Below are positions 45,301-53,713 of a stretch of 64,000 nt of DNA, piece by piece. The notes below the pieces were generated by a model, which had not been told where the DNA came from, did not search any database, and worked only from the letters and a program-made list of their open reading frames with translations. The DNA lies in NCBI GenBank assembly GCA_009760855.2, contig WPIO01000007.1:6356501-6420500 (forward strand), given 5' to 3'. Origin of the DNA: Cristatella mucedo. Its lineage: Eukaryota > Bryozoa > Phylactolaemata > Cristatellidae. The translations under genes were made by a program, and so were the position numbers. Position 1 is the stretch's first letter, and every line of letters begins with the position of its first letter.

Positions 45301-48300
45301 CAAGAATCTGTACTTAGTCCACTTCTTTTCACACTTAATGCTCTCCTTCTTCAACAGTCTCGACTATATAGCACTTTATTAATGTTATCACCAAGCTCAA
45401 CTTAGCCTTTCATTTTTATGTAGGGTGCACACCTACAACTGTACTTTGATCCCAATCTTCCTTCTATTAAGTTGAACTCTCTTAACTCCCCTGCAGTAGT
45501 TATTGCTTACTTTTGCACTTGGGCAGCAGCAAACTTTCTCTGTAGTTATTGGCATTTTTAGTGTTACTCGGAAATTGGAAAGCTTAAACCTTAAAATGGA
45601 CTGGGCAATAATCCCACTTGAACGATCGAGAACAGCGACCTGATCTGGCAGTCGAGGCTCTGGCATGGTAGAAATTGTACTTATCCAATCGTGTTCAATC
45701 CGTGTCATGTGGTGGTCAAGTCTCATCCGCCAGACCAGTCACCTGTGGAGTCCTACAAGGGTGCATCCTCTGTCCTTTGCTGATCTAAATTTAAACTGAA
45801 ACTCTGGAAATAAAGTATTTCGGGCCTGTGATATCGGCTATCACTTCTACAATGACGACACTTAGCTATATTTGCTTCTCTGCTGTGGCCCAGGGATTAA
45901 GGTGCTTGCCTTTGATGACCGAAGTCAAGCTGAATGGGTTTGATCACCAAGGTCGTGGTTTCGAGCTCTATGGCATATGTGAAGCTTCTATATAGATTAA
46001 GTTTTCTTATAGCCCTATACAAATGACTAATATTTAATAAATGTTGTTTTTATTTTATCATTTGAACCATCAGAATCTGCTGCAGGGACCGATAAACTGA
46101 ATGCTTGCCTTTCAGATCATGGATATCGGCGAATTTCCTTAAAATAAACATTGACAAAACTGAACAGCTACTCACAGGACACCTCAAGCATGCTGTTGGA
46201 CTAGAAGATTGTCCTCTTCTAATAGGAGATACTGTTGCACGACCGTCACCATATGCTCGAATGTAGGTGTCGTCTTTGATAGCTGCCTAAATTTTGAAAG
46301 TTCCATTAAGGAGACTTCACAGCTAGTTATCATGTCAGGTCCCTGTCTAAGATTAAGGATTGCCTACCAAGATGGCTTGCATAAAAACTTAACTAGCTGC
46401 CTAGTTCTGTACTGGCTAGATTATTGCAATTCCATTTTGGCTGGGCTACCAAAAAGCCGCTGAGCCACTGAAGCTGGTGATGAATATGGCTGCAAGGCTA
46501 GCTAATCAATGAATCCCAGAGGTTCGGCCACGTGCCTTCTTTGCTTGAGGAGCTTCGATGTACGGTTGATCAATGGATACAGGGTAAAGTTCTTATGCTG
46601 ACTCACGACGGCCCACGGCGGTTTGGCTCGTTCGTACCTAGCTGAACTGCTGCGCCGGCTTCAGCCTCCTTCCTTCTGCCCTCAGGTCCTCCATGGACAA
46701 TAATCTAGCTTTTCTATTCCTAAGCGAAAAGACCGGATGTGACAAACGTTTTTGCTCTCCAGGCTCTAGACTGTGGAACTTAATTATAAAATTCTTTTGC
46801 CACAACATCTACTCTGCTGCAGCCGACTCCTGTGCATCCTTTCCAGCCGTTATGAATTGCTACTTCCATGGTACTCACTACCTCAACAGCCCTCCTGACT
46901 CAGCTATGCTTCTCAATTTTACTTTGTTTCGTGAGATGAAGTCTGCTGGCTACCGGGCACCGAAAGCCGCTTAGACTTTAAGTGGGGTTTTTCACTGCCC
47001 AGGTAGTGAGTTCGAGTCCTGCAGTAAGCGATCTTTCATTGCCCACTTCAAGCAGAGGTGACAGCCGTTAAGGCTCTTATACCGCGGCCCCGAGGTCGTG
47101 GGTTCGAATCCTGCGGTGGGCGATCTTACATCGCCACTGCAAGCTGTGATGATAGCCGTAAAGGCTCTTCCGTTGCTATACAAAAAGAGGCTGTTAAATC
47201 AGCTAGTATTTTTTTTATATAAATAATGCTGTTAAACCAGCTAACCTTTAACTTTTAACTTTACAGAAAACTCTCCTGCATAATACCCACTTGGTCTTTG
47301 TGGCTTTGAGGAATTACAGACTGAGATACATCAATCTCACATAGCATATGTACACAAGCTGGGTGCCTTTTTCAAAAGTAATCTTTTGCTAGATAGCCAT
47401 ATGAGATGTCGGTCAGCTTTCCCTTAGCCCCGGTGAACACGTGTTTAGCGTTTAGATGTGCCGGTAGTATTTAGGTCTAAGTATTCTTAATCTAGTATTT
47501 GGCCTAAGCATGATACTTGATTGCTAGTGCTTGCTAGGTACCATGCACGTCACTAACCCTTGGGGAGTGATTCTCTTGCACCGAGTTTTAAAGCAACTCA
47601 ATAAGGATTAATTTCTCTTAGGGTGCTATACAAACAGCATACTATTTCTATTCATTATTTAGATAACACGGTCATGATAACAATGCATATGTACAATCAA
47701 GCACCTTCTACTCACGTTGGCAGCATCAAACTTGGGTTGCATCACGATGGTAGCACCACAGTCGAGAGGTGTGAGCAGAGCATTGATGACGCCGTGGATG
47801 TGATGTAGAGGCAACGTATGAAGGATTACATCCGATGTAGACCACTTCCATGCCGAAATCATGTTGTCCACTTGAGCTCTCAGGTTGCCAAAAGACAATA
47901 CGACACCCTGTTCAAAAATTTTACTTATTGGCATTATTATTCAAAGGCTTTTTAAACACTCACAGAGATAGGGAAGAATTACCTAATTACTGGCATGTTT
48001 TCCTTGTACTGGGATTCAAATGGAGCTTACGATCATAACTGTAACAAATACTCAAGTTCCATAAGCAAATGCCAAAAGCTTCGGCTGAGGCAGACAATGT
48101 GCCACGGCTTACAACTGGCATCTACCCATTCAGCTACCAGCCCGAACTATAGTAGTGCAAGACAACAGACTGCCGGCTCAGGCGATCGAAAGTGCGGCTC
48201 CAGGGGAGCTGCTTCAGAATACAGATGGCTAGTCTGGTCACTGGAAGCAACAGCTGATTCATCAATAAACTGGCACAGGCTGAGCAGTCAATGGAAGCAC

Positions 48301-49282
48301 AAAGGATGGACAGGTAACCGGCTACTGAGAGCTGCCACACTCCTTGATGCACGTCAAACTTCCTACTGCCGACTATGGCTCATCTTTTTCAGCGGTCCTG
48401 AGCTGCTACTTCTATGCTACTCACTACCTCAACTGCTCTCCTGACTCTGCTATACTTCCCACTTTCTCTTTGTTGCGTGAGACGAAGTCAGTTGGCTACC
48501 GAATGCGTACCGAAAGCCGCTTAGGCTGTGAGTGCGCTATACAAAACTCTCCTGCATAACACCCACATGGTCTTTATGACTTTGTGGAGTTACAGACGGA
48601 GATACATTACATTACAAACCTCTAGCCAGGTATTCACTTCCGGTCAGTCACCCCCCCCCAGATGTATCATGTGGATAAAACATAATGAAGTACAAATTTC
48701 TTGCAACGTGACTAACAACAAAATGGTTAACATGCATGGCACGAAGAGTTGACAGAAGACCTCAAACGTGTAGTAGCTAGCTGACCTAGCTGGGCATGGT
48801 TGCTTTATGATTACATGCTTCTTTTCAGATAACTAACTAGGAGTGTATTCTAGCTACAGGCTCTTGCTACTTATTCACGCCATGCCAAGTACTCAAGCCT
48901 CGAGAGCCCAATCGGCTTAATGAATAAAAATTTAGCTTTGGAGTCATTTGTTTAATGACTATCCACTGTAGAAATTCTTGAGCAGCATGGCAATACCAGA
49001 GGTACGTTAAATAACTCTACCTCCCAATGCACTGTAAGTATCTGCAAGGTAAGGTTTTGACCAATCAGAACTGCCCAGTGCATATATACAGCTCTTACGT
49101 ATACTGTGCACATGATTATGGATTCATTACTATGTGCAAATATTTACTGGCACGTGTACATTCACTCAAGACTGAAGGGTTTAGTTAATAAACACATAAT
49201 ATATAAAACAGCATATGTGCACACATACTTTGCATAGTCAGCATGTCGAGAAGCACGTGTGCACATTCTTTCTCTCTTGCTT

Positions 49283-49368
<86 letters not shown>

Positions 49369-51121
49369 GCTCTCTCTTTCTATCTCAATATCCATCTCTA
49401 TTTATACAGCTCTCTCGGGGTATAGCATGATCATAGACGAAAGGTATATAGCTCGCAACTGATTTCAGATGAAAGACTAGCAGCCGGCCTGCATGGCAGA
49501 ATGGCTGCTCACCAGCAACTATTCGACTGTTGAGATCGTGATGGAGAATGCATACCCCAGCCTACGACAGTGCAGCACCTAGATGTTGTCGTCTGCCGGT
49601 ACTCGGCTGGGGGGCCCTCCCGACCTTGACTGACCAATCGAGGCACAGCGTTCCTGCTGCTGGTGCTAGCAACAGAGCTGGCCAATCGGAGCACCGTGTT
49701 CCTGAATCAACAAGACAGGAAGTTCTGTTGGCATTAACGTCTGCAGGGAAGAGTTGTTGATTAAACGTGGTCGAGTTCGGTTGTGTTCCGAGTGCTCCAA
49801 GTCGTTTGCTGTTTCATATAATATAATTCATTTATATAGCGCCCTAAGAGAACTTAATCTCTATTCAGGTGCTTCACATATGCCTCGGGGCTCGAGCCCA
49901 CAACCTCAGTCAGACCTTGGTCGGGGCGAGCACCTTAACCGCAAGACCAAACCTAGCAATGCGCGCGCGCATGCGCGCGCGCACACACACACACACACAC
50001 TCACTCTCAACCTCAACCATGCTCCTTTGCAGCATATGTAAAGTGCATAGACAGAGAGTTCTCTGAGGGTGATATACAAATGTATTATTATTATTATTAT
50101 TATATTCATGTAGTTTGCTGAGTAATAGTGCTCTTTGTTTCAGATGGCACAGACACGATCCAAAAGACAAACCAGCAACAGCTGATTTAATACTAGCTCA
50201 TTTAACAGCCTCTTTGTGTAGCAACAGAAGAGCCTTTGCGGCAATCACCACGGCTTGCAGTAGGCAATAAACGACTGTTGCTGCAAGACTAGAACCCACG
50301 ACCTCGAGATCAAGGTCACGAAAAGCAACCGCCTTACCTAGTGTGCCATCACGGCTCACCACAACAGCCTTCGCGCATCTACCAGAAAAGAACCCAAGAA
50401 CCAAAAGCCGAATGAGCCAGAGCAGCTGCAGCAGCAGCACTTCAGTGCAGTGCACGAGCAGCAACGCACAGTTCAATCAGTGGCCAGCAATAGCAGTGCG
50501 CCTCACCTTGGGCTTACTCGTGGTGCCACTCGTGTATATTATCAGAGCAGCCTGGCTCAGCCTGCCGCCACCGGCATCCCTCGGTAGCCAGGTGGATGCT
50601 GCTGTGGTGGCAGCAGCCATCGGAGCTGGGCCGCCGCCGCTGCTGCTGCTGCTCAGCGGCGGCACGACGAGGACGGGCAGGCCGAGCTCTCGAGCGCGAG
50701 ACTCCCACTCCGGTGATGCCAGTATGCACGCAGAGCTCGAGTTCTCGACGAAGTACTTCATCTCAGCCACCGGATGCGCAGTGCACAGCGGCACAGCTGC
50801 GGCTCCGCTGGCCCAAGTGGCCAAGAGTGCCGTCCCGAATGACGCATCGCTGCTGCAGAGAATCGACACGTGCCGAGGCCCACGGCTGTTGTCGCAGGCG
50901 TCCTTGACAGCACACACCAACGATTGGCTGCGCCGAGCCAGAGTGTCATAAGTGTGGCTGCCCTCCCGGTCGACCAGCGCTATCCGACTGCTGTGATGCA
51001 CGTCTCGTCTCTGGCCCTGGATGCAGACTAGCAGCGAGGCCGGCAATCGACCGACCAGCAGCCGAGGGCGCCGGCGACCGATCGATGTCTTCGTCCAGTG
51101 CGATCCAGCTGCGATGCGCAT
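32348..51121 (-). CDS. ACSF3: ACSF3, mitochondrial malonyl-CoA synthetase, complete spliced gene
   Basis: The enzyme activates malonate with ATP and CoA to malonyl-CoA, AMP and PPi in the mitochondrial matrix, feeding mitochondrial fatty-acid synthesis and clearing malonate. Seven minus-strand exons (51121-50507, 47907-47716, 41929-41778, 40819-40674, 38371-38252, 33815-33693, 32733-32348) join in phase to 577 codons; human ACSF3 has 576. Residues 1-29 are Arg-rich with no acidic residue, as in a mitochondrial presequence. Motifs seen: [10 protein letters not shown] (196-205, phosphate loop), ERYGMTE (347-353), DGWFKTGD (444-451), [14 protein letters not shown] (464-477, hinge and substrate region) and LGK with the catalytic Lys558. 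[14 protein letters not shown] and LMVSGSSAL are family-specific. The start is the first ATG after an in-frame stop. A Ser/Gly/Ala-rich run (157-175) before the phosphate loop looks like a lineage-specific loop expansion. Confidence 0.96.
32943..33605. repeat. 660-bp polypurine/polypyrimidine microsatellite complex
   Basis: Compound (GA)n, (GATA)n, (GACA)n and (GATG)n arrays on the plus strand, including more than 35 near-consecutive GA units at 33167-33252. It fills most of ACSF3 intron 6, so the transcript strand is polypyrimidine. Confidence 0.95.
33693..33815 (-). CDS. ACSF3: ACSF3 exon 6
   Basis: 123 nt, acceptor CTCGTGCAG, donor GTAGGT. Residues 410-449 with [17 protein letters not shown] and DGWFKTG, the conserved ribose-binding Asp region. 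The following intron is dominated by a polypurine/polypyrimidine tract. Confidence 0.95.
34048..34190 (-). mobile_element. SINE-B in ACSF3 intron 5
   Basis: Reverse: AAGAGAGCTTAATCTCTATT tail, GAGCTCGAGCCCAAGACCTC (B box) and AGCACCTTAACTGC. Confidence 0.75.
34282..34446 (-). mobile_element. SINE-A in ACSF3 intron 5
   Basis: Full reverse copy: TTATATAGTGGCAGAAGAGC tail, B box in GTATTCGAACCCACGACC, A box in ACCTCCTGGGCTATCACGGC. Confidence 0.75.
34447..35512. other. ACSF3 intron 5, unassigned
   Basis: No repeat family or exon recognised. Confidence 0.4.
35513..35670 (+). mobile_element. possible Ty3/Gypsy integrase zinc-finger relic
   Basis: [14 protein letters not shown] followed by [20 protein letters not shown] resembles the start of a Gypsy integrase (IPKSL, then GHQGIxKTR, then a WPG motif), but the Cys pair is not intact. 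No LTRs or other pol domains were seen nearby. Confidence 0.42.
35905..36085 (+). mobile_element. LINE F1 3' UTR fragment
   Basis: Only the last ~180 bp: TGCTGACCCTGTGCATGTCA, then GAGATTGAGTTCCCTGAGGG and (ATT)n. Confidence 0.75.
36181..36270 (+). mobile_element. SINE-B 5'-truncated copy
   Basis: Starts in the B box (AAGGTTCGAGCCCTGCGG) and ends with GGTTCTCTTAGGGTGCTATA. Confidence 0.6.
36271..37497. other. ACSF3 intron 5, unassigned
   Basis: Two similar GGGAGTRATYCCCCAAA motifs lie 40 bp apart (36430-36476). Otherwise nothing recognised. Confidence 0.4.
37498..37636 (+). mobile_element. SINE-A in ACSF3 intron 5
   Basis: Forward copy: head GTGAGCCATGGTGGCTCACT, B box in GTGGATTCGAATCCTGTG, body GGGCAATCCTTTATTGC, tail cut short at GGGGCTATT. 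Confidence 0.75.
37860..38125 (-). mobile_element. LINE F1 3' fragment, old
   Basis: Reverse F1 tail (AGGAAACTTCATGTCTTTCT) and 3' UTR, reaching the KLKPTCF-like C-terminal codons. Lies just downstream of ACSF3 exon 5 within the next intron. Confidence 0.6.
38252..38371 (-). CDS. ACSF3: ACSF3 exon 5
   Basis: 120 nt, acceptor ATGTTGCAG, donor GTAAGG. Residues 370-408, with [14 protein letters not shown] matching human SVGTPLPGVQVRIV, and a variable loop to VITAG. Confidence 0.94.
39245..39735 (+). mobile_element. Tc1/mariner transposase relic
   Basis: [20 protein letters not shown] (second helix-turn-helix), then frame changes, [10 protein letters not shown] and [12 protein letters not shown] (catalytic DD block), then a GGESVIVWGCFS-like segment. 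A different lineage from the relic at 7110. In ACSF3 intron 4. Confidence 0.75.
39736..40540. other. ACSF3 intron 4, unassigned block with a 179-codon open frame
   Basis: The plus-strand frame 39860-40399 is Leu/Ser/Cys-rich with an internal GCCCAGCACTTT duplication and no recognisable domain. It is probably derived from an unidentified transposon or open by chance. Confidence 0.35.
40541..40612 (+). mobile_element. SINE-A tail fragment
   Basis: GACAGCCGTTAAGACTTTTC and GGCTGTTAAATCAGCTAG match the SINE-A 3' end, just downstream of ACSF3 exon 4 in intron 4. Confidence 0.6.
40674..40819 (-). CDS. ACSF3: ACSF3 exon 4
   Basis: 146 nt, acceptor GTGAATTTCAG, donor GTGAGC. Residues 321-368 carry [27 protein letters not shown] and the GMAL segment, the adenylate-binding core. 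Confidence 0.96.
41030..41400 (-). mobile_element. LINE F1 3' fragment
   Basis: Starts with the reversed (ATT)n and CAGAGAACTTAATCTCTTTC, through the 3' UTR to the ORF end. Lies in ACSF3 intron 3. Confidence 0.72.
41401..41777. other. ACSF3 intron 3, unassigned GC-rich piece
   Basis: A minus-strand frame at 41412-41645 reads as protein ([20 protein letters not shown]), but splice sites in a usable phase were not found and the family is unknown. Confidence 0.3.
41778..41929 (-). CDS. ACSF3: ACSF3 exon 3
   Basis: 152 nt, donor GTAGAT. It codes for residues 270-319, starting VWSVLLNKK and containing [19 protein letters not shown], the counterpart of human NVFMAVPTIYTKLMEYY. Confidence 0.95.
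42474..42635 (+). mobile_element. SINE-B full copy
   Basis: GCGCTGGTTTGGCCCAGTG (A box), GGGCTCAAGCCCTGTGG (B box), tail AGATTAAGTTCTCTTAAGGT. It carries an extra ~24-nt repeat of the GACCGAGGTCAA-type segment, also seen in the copies at 45882 and 51757, so a subfamily exists. Confidence 0.78.
42870..43915 (+). mobile_element. LINE F1 longest open copy
   Basis: The longest near-intact F1 3' half in the window. After [13 protein letters not shown] RT thumb codons (frame broken at about 42965), an open frame 42953-43639 runs from [19 protein letters not shown] through [20 protein letters not shown] to the ORF end. The 3' UTR, tail and (ATT)n follow to 43915. It lies in ACSF3 intron 2. Confidence 0.9.
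44165..45050 (+). mobile_element. LINE F1 older copy
   Basis: A parallel but diverged copy: [12 protein letters not shown], then frame breaks, [16 protein letters not shown], and a shortened 3' UTR with (ATT)n near 45015-45045. Confidence 0.72.
45150..45625 (+). mobile_element. LINE F1 RT relic
   Basis: RT palm relic with [16 protein letters not shown] and a degenerate [11 protein letters not shown] block, then thumb codons. Multiple stops. Confidence 0.55.
45640..46985 (+). mobile_element. LINE F2 copy split by a SINE-B
   Basis: A degenerate plus-strand F2: [10 protein letters not shown] (motif C, Ala replaced by Asn), interrupted at 45882-46035 by SINE-B, then [19 protein letters not shown] and [14 protein letters not shown]. 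An open terminal frame (46693-46974) from [14 protein letters not shown] ends YRAPKAA. It lies in ACSF3 intron 2. Confidence 0.75.
45882..46035 (+). mobile_element. SINE-B inserted in LINE F2
   Basis: TGTGGCCCAGGGATTAAGGT (A box), TGGTTTCGAGCTCTATGG (B box), tail AGATTAAGTTTTCTTATAGC. It sits immediately after RT motif C of the host F2. Confidence 0.72.
46998..47212 (+). mobile_element. SINE-A, two head-to-tail partial copies
   Basis: The first copy (46998-47083) has GAGTTCGAGTCCTGCAGT and a tail to GGCTCTTATACCGC. The second (47084-47212) restarts at CCCGAGGTCGTGGGTTCGAA and runs to the full tail and a T-rich end. Both lack most of the A-box head. Confidence 0.72.
47268..47335 (+). mobile_element. 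LINE F2 3' UTR fragment
   Basis: AGAAAACTCTCCTGCATAAT and GACTGAGATACATCAATC, placed after the SINE-A pair at 46998-47212. Confidence 0.6.
47583..47640 (+). mobile_element. SINE-B tail fragment
   Basis: GGATTAATTTCTCTTAGGGT, then GCTATACAAACAGC; no head. Confidence 0.5.
47716..47907 (-). CDS. ACSF3: ACSF3 exon 2
   Basis: 192 nt, acceptor TTTTTGAACAG, donor GTGAGT, phase 0 on both sides. It codes for residues 206-269 with [20 protein letters not shown], almost identical to the human segment, then MQPKFDAAN. Confidence 0.96.
48340..48610 (+). mobile_element. LINE F2 3' end
   Basis: Codes for the F2 terminal segment ([26 protein letters not shown]), then the F2 3' UTR with GTGCGCTATACAAAACTCTC and a GATACATTACATTAC end. 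It lies in ACSF3 intron 1. Confidence 0.7.
48611..49288. other. ACSF3 intron 1, unassigned
   Basis: Contains an eight-C run at 48652-48659; nothing else supportable. Confidence 0.4.
49289..49370. repeat. (CT)n microsatellite in ACSF3 intron 1
   Basis: About 40 perfect CT units. Confidence 0.94.
49823..49955 (-). mobile_element. SINE-B in ACSF3 intron 1
   Basis: Reverse: TAGCGCCCTAAGAGAACTTA tail, GGGCTCGAGCCCACAACCTC (B box), GAGCACCTTAACCGC. Followed by the (GC)n(AC)n tract. Confidence 0.78.
49959..50001. repeat. (GC)n(AC)n alternating tract
   Basis: Unbroken purine-pyrimidine alternation: GCGCGCGCGCATGCGCGCGC followed by (AC)10. A strong left-handed (Z-DNA) candidate. Confidence 0.88.
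50186..50360 (-). mobile_element. SINE-A next to ACSF3 exon 1
   Basis: Reverse full-length copy: ACTAGCTCATTTAACAGCC tail, B box region ACTAGAACCCACGACC, head ATGGCACACTAGG-like up to GGCTCACC. It lies 150 bp into ACSF3 intron 1. Confidence 0.75.
50507..51121 (-). CDS. ACSF3: ACSF3 exon 1
   Basis: 615 nt, GC-rich, phase 0 at its donor (AAG|GTGAGG). It holds the presequence, [15 protein letters not shown] (family N-terminal motif) and ends inside the phosphate loop after SGTTSKPK. The frame stays open upstream of the ATG to a TAA near 51102 but adds no methionine. Confidence 0.95.
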
Positions 51122-51389
51122 GCTGGTGCCATTGTGAAACCACTGCCGCACGATCTGCCCTGCATGAGCGAAGCAATTGCGAAATGCGGCCGGCAGCCAT
51201 TAGCATGGGGCAGCAAAGGCAGCGCGCCAGTTGCTTTCGCCATCTCTTCTTTCTCTGCACCCCTTTCAGCATGCTGAAGGGTGTACTTGGAGAATACAAA
51301 TCAGGCCACGTTTTCAATCCCACAATTCCAAGAGGCAGCAAGAAATACTTGTCCGCCGAGCCTTAGCCTAGTGAGAAGCCACTGGCACT

Positions 51390-51520
51390 TCAAGACCCAG
51401 GCTTCAGTTCCAGTCCTGCAATGGGCAATCCTTTATTGCCTACTGATATCTGGTGACAGCAGCTGAGGCTCTTCTGCCACTATTAAAGTGGGGCTGTCGA
51501 TTCTGTCAACCTCAACTTTT
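51390..51520 (+). mobile_element. SINE-A upstream of ACSF3
   Basis: Forward: CAGTTCCAGTCCTGCAATGG, CAATCCTTTATTGCC, AGGCTCTTCTGCCACTAT. A 5'-truncated copy about 270 bp upstream of the ACSF3 ATG. Confidence 0.62.
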
Positions 51521-51756
51521 ACTTAATTTTTTATACTTTAGTCAGAGAAAGTACCCACTGGACGGATCGGCAGAATTTCCAGACTCGGCATGGCAGCAGC
51601 AGAGCAATAAAACAGTTGTTTCTGAACAGAGTTGCAGGAAAAAATCCATGGCCATATCCAAGCCTTGCATCTTGGCACATAGAAGGAGCCTTTTTATGCT
51701 AGTCGGACTAGCAGTGCAGGGGGCAAGCTGGGGTCAAGTTCACAGTACTAATATAA

Positions 51757-51928
51757 TAATAAAATTCATTTGTATAGCACCCTGAGAGCACTTCATCTCT
51801 ATTCAGGTACTTCACATGTGCCACGGGCCTCGAGCCCACGACCTCGGTCATCAAATACATTCACCTTGACTCGGTCGAGACGAGCACTTTAACCACTGGG
51901 CCAGACCAGCACTGCCAAACCAGCGGCA
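51757..51928 (-). mobile_element. SINE-B upstream of ACSF3
   Basis: Reverse full copy of the longer subfamily: TAGCACCCTGAGAGCACTTC, CCTCGAGCCCACGACCTCGG, and GCACTTTAACCACTGGGCCA (A box). Confidence 0.76.
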
Positions 51929-53453
51929 TCATAGTTTCTTTTACGTGTGAAGTAGAAAGACATACGTAGGTAAGTTTATCCGTGCTTAGCAAATTCCGAC
52001 AAATTTGTTATAATGCGACATCTGCTATCGAGAGTCCAGATTTGAAGCCGATTTATCAAGTAGCCTTTCTTACGGGAGGTTATTCTTCAGACAAGAGCTG
52101 AAAACGATAATGCGCTCAAGCGAGGGATTATGGCAACGACATTACAGCCTGAATGGATTTAACAGGCAGTTGGCATACTTAAATACAAACAGCCATACTA
52201 ATAATCGAGATGCAAGTCCTACCCAGCTAACACATGTCCTTGGCACCAGGCTCAGTGTGCCAGTAGTCTGCTCTCTGCAGGGAAATCCGGGGTCAGATAT
52301 CGTCAATTATGAAGCACTCATTACCGATATCATCTGTCAAAATGGACGAATTGGTATGGCGTGGGCCACCGATCTCAAAATTTCAAACGACCAAACCCTG
52401 ACAGCAAGAGTTGTCCTTCCTTCCAGCTAGCATTACAACGTCCTTTTGGGTAGTTGTATTCATCTTCATGAATTTGATCATGGGTTCACGTGCATGACAA
52501 CATCGAGCCAGTCTCATCATATCACAGATATACGTGTGCCGCCTGCGCACACACACACACACACACACACACAAACCCACAAATACAAATATATACACCC
52601 ATACACACAACAACACACACACACACACACACAACTTTCACACACAAAAAATAACTGGCCTCTTCTTTAGACATATCTAGGATTGGCGCAAGGAGGCAGC
52701 TCAACCCTGACGTTGCTGAAAGAACATAATCATAGAAGGTTGCCGGGGACCTTGCAAGGCAGCAAACCGTTTGGCACACCAGCTGCCCGACACACAGCTG
52801 CAGACCAGTCCGAGGAGGTGCAACGGTCTGCTGTCTTCCCATAGACTTGTGCACCGAATGAATTGCTAAATATTGTTGAGACCGGTCACTTTTTTCATAC
52901 AAGCACCAGCAAAGTTTACGCACCTATTCGTAAAATCTCGAGTGACCAGCAACCGTGTTGAGCCAGTCGACCATAAATGTTCTTAGGTAACGAAGAGAAA
53001 CCCAAGTCCTGCTTACTAGAGGTTTTCTCATGCATAATAATTCGAACTGGGGAGATAAGATCTTTATCGCAGGATAGGAGACACGGTGGTACATTTTGTA
53101 TAATTCTTTCAATTGTAAAGCAGCAGCGATAGCACAAGAACAAACCTACAAAAGCTGGAAACTGGTATTGTTTGGTGATTATTACGGAATCAATATCTGT
53201 TGTCTCTGTAAAAGCTCTTTCCGAAGGCCCTGTCTACAATGCCTAATGCAAGCACTCGATGAGACATTCTGTAGAATTGTGTCATGTCCCTTACCAAAGG
53301 CAGCCGTCATAGTACTGTCAATGGTGGGCATACAAGGCTTATTTAGTGAGTGTTAAGATATATCTTAAGGCTGTATTATGAGCTAACGTAAATAGCCTGG
53401 CTTTTATTTTTCTCGTCGGCGGTAACAAAAAAGACAGCTGCATTTGCCCAACC
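51929..53453. other. intergenic between ACSF3 and MLH1, unassigned
   Basis: Apart from (CA)n at 52546-52640, frames at 52110-52430 and 53096-53356 (plus) look protein-like but match nothing recognised. An acceptor-like CTCTCTGCAG lies at about 52280. Confidence 0.35.
52546..52640. repeat. (CA)n microsatellite
   Basis: Two (CA)n blocks separated by a short A/T-rich stretch upstream of ACSF3. Confidence 0.92.
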
Positions 53454-53661
53454 TAGCTAACAATACAGGCTGCTCACTGGGCAAGCTAAGCACATTCTCT
53501 GCATGGCCTTTTAGAGTTGCAGTTCATCTGACAGACGGCCAAAAGCTCCACTTCACAGATCGCCAATCACCGAAGGTGTTCGTACATTGCAGTTCAGTAC
53601 GGCTTTTGAGCAATAGCACGGAAGCCACAGCATACCAAACTGAATATATCTTTCAGATGTA
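53454..53661 (+). CDS. possible last exon of an unidentified gene
   Basis: An open frame from a possible acceptor (CTAACAATACAG, ending at 53468) to a TAA at about 53659-53661 reads as ordinary protein: WPFRVAVHLTDGQKLHFTD, then KVFVHCSSVRLLSN, ending EYIFQM. It has no low complexity and no resemblance to the LINE families here. No matching upstream exons could be assembled and the family is not recognised. Confidence 0.28.
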
Positions 53662-53681
53662 AATTGTGTGTGTATATACTA

Positions 53682-53713
53682 TGATATATATATATATATG
53701 TATATATATATAA
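53682..53713. repeat. (AT)n microsatellite
   Basis: ATATATATATATATGTATAT and continuation. Confidence 0.88.

Noticed and set aside
50507-51151. ACSF3 start at 51151
   Set aside because: That codon is GTG. The first in-frame ATG is at 51121, giving 577 aa, close to the human 576.
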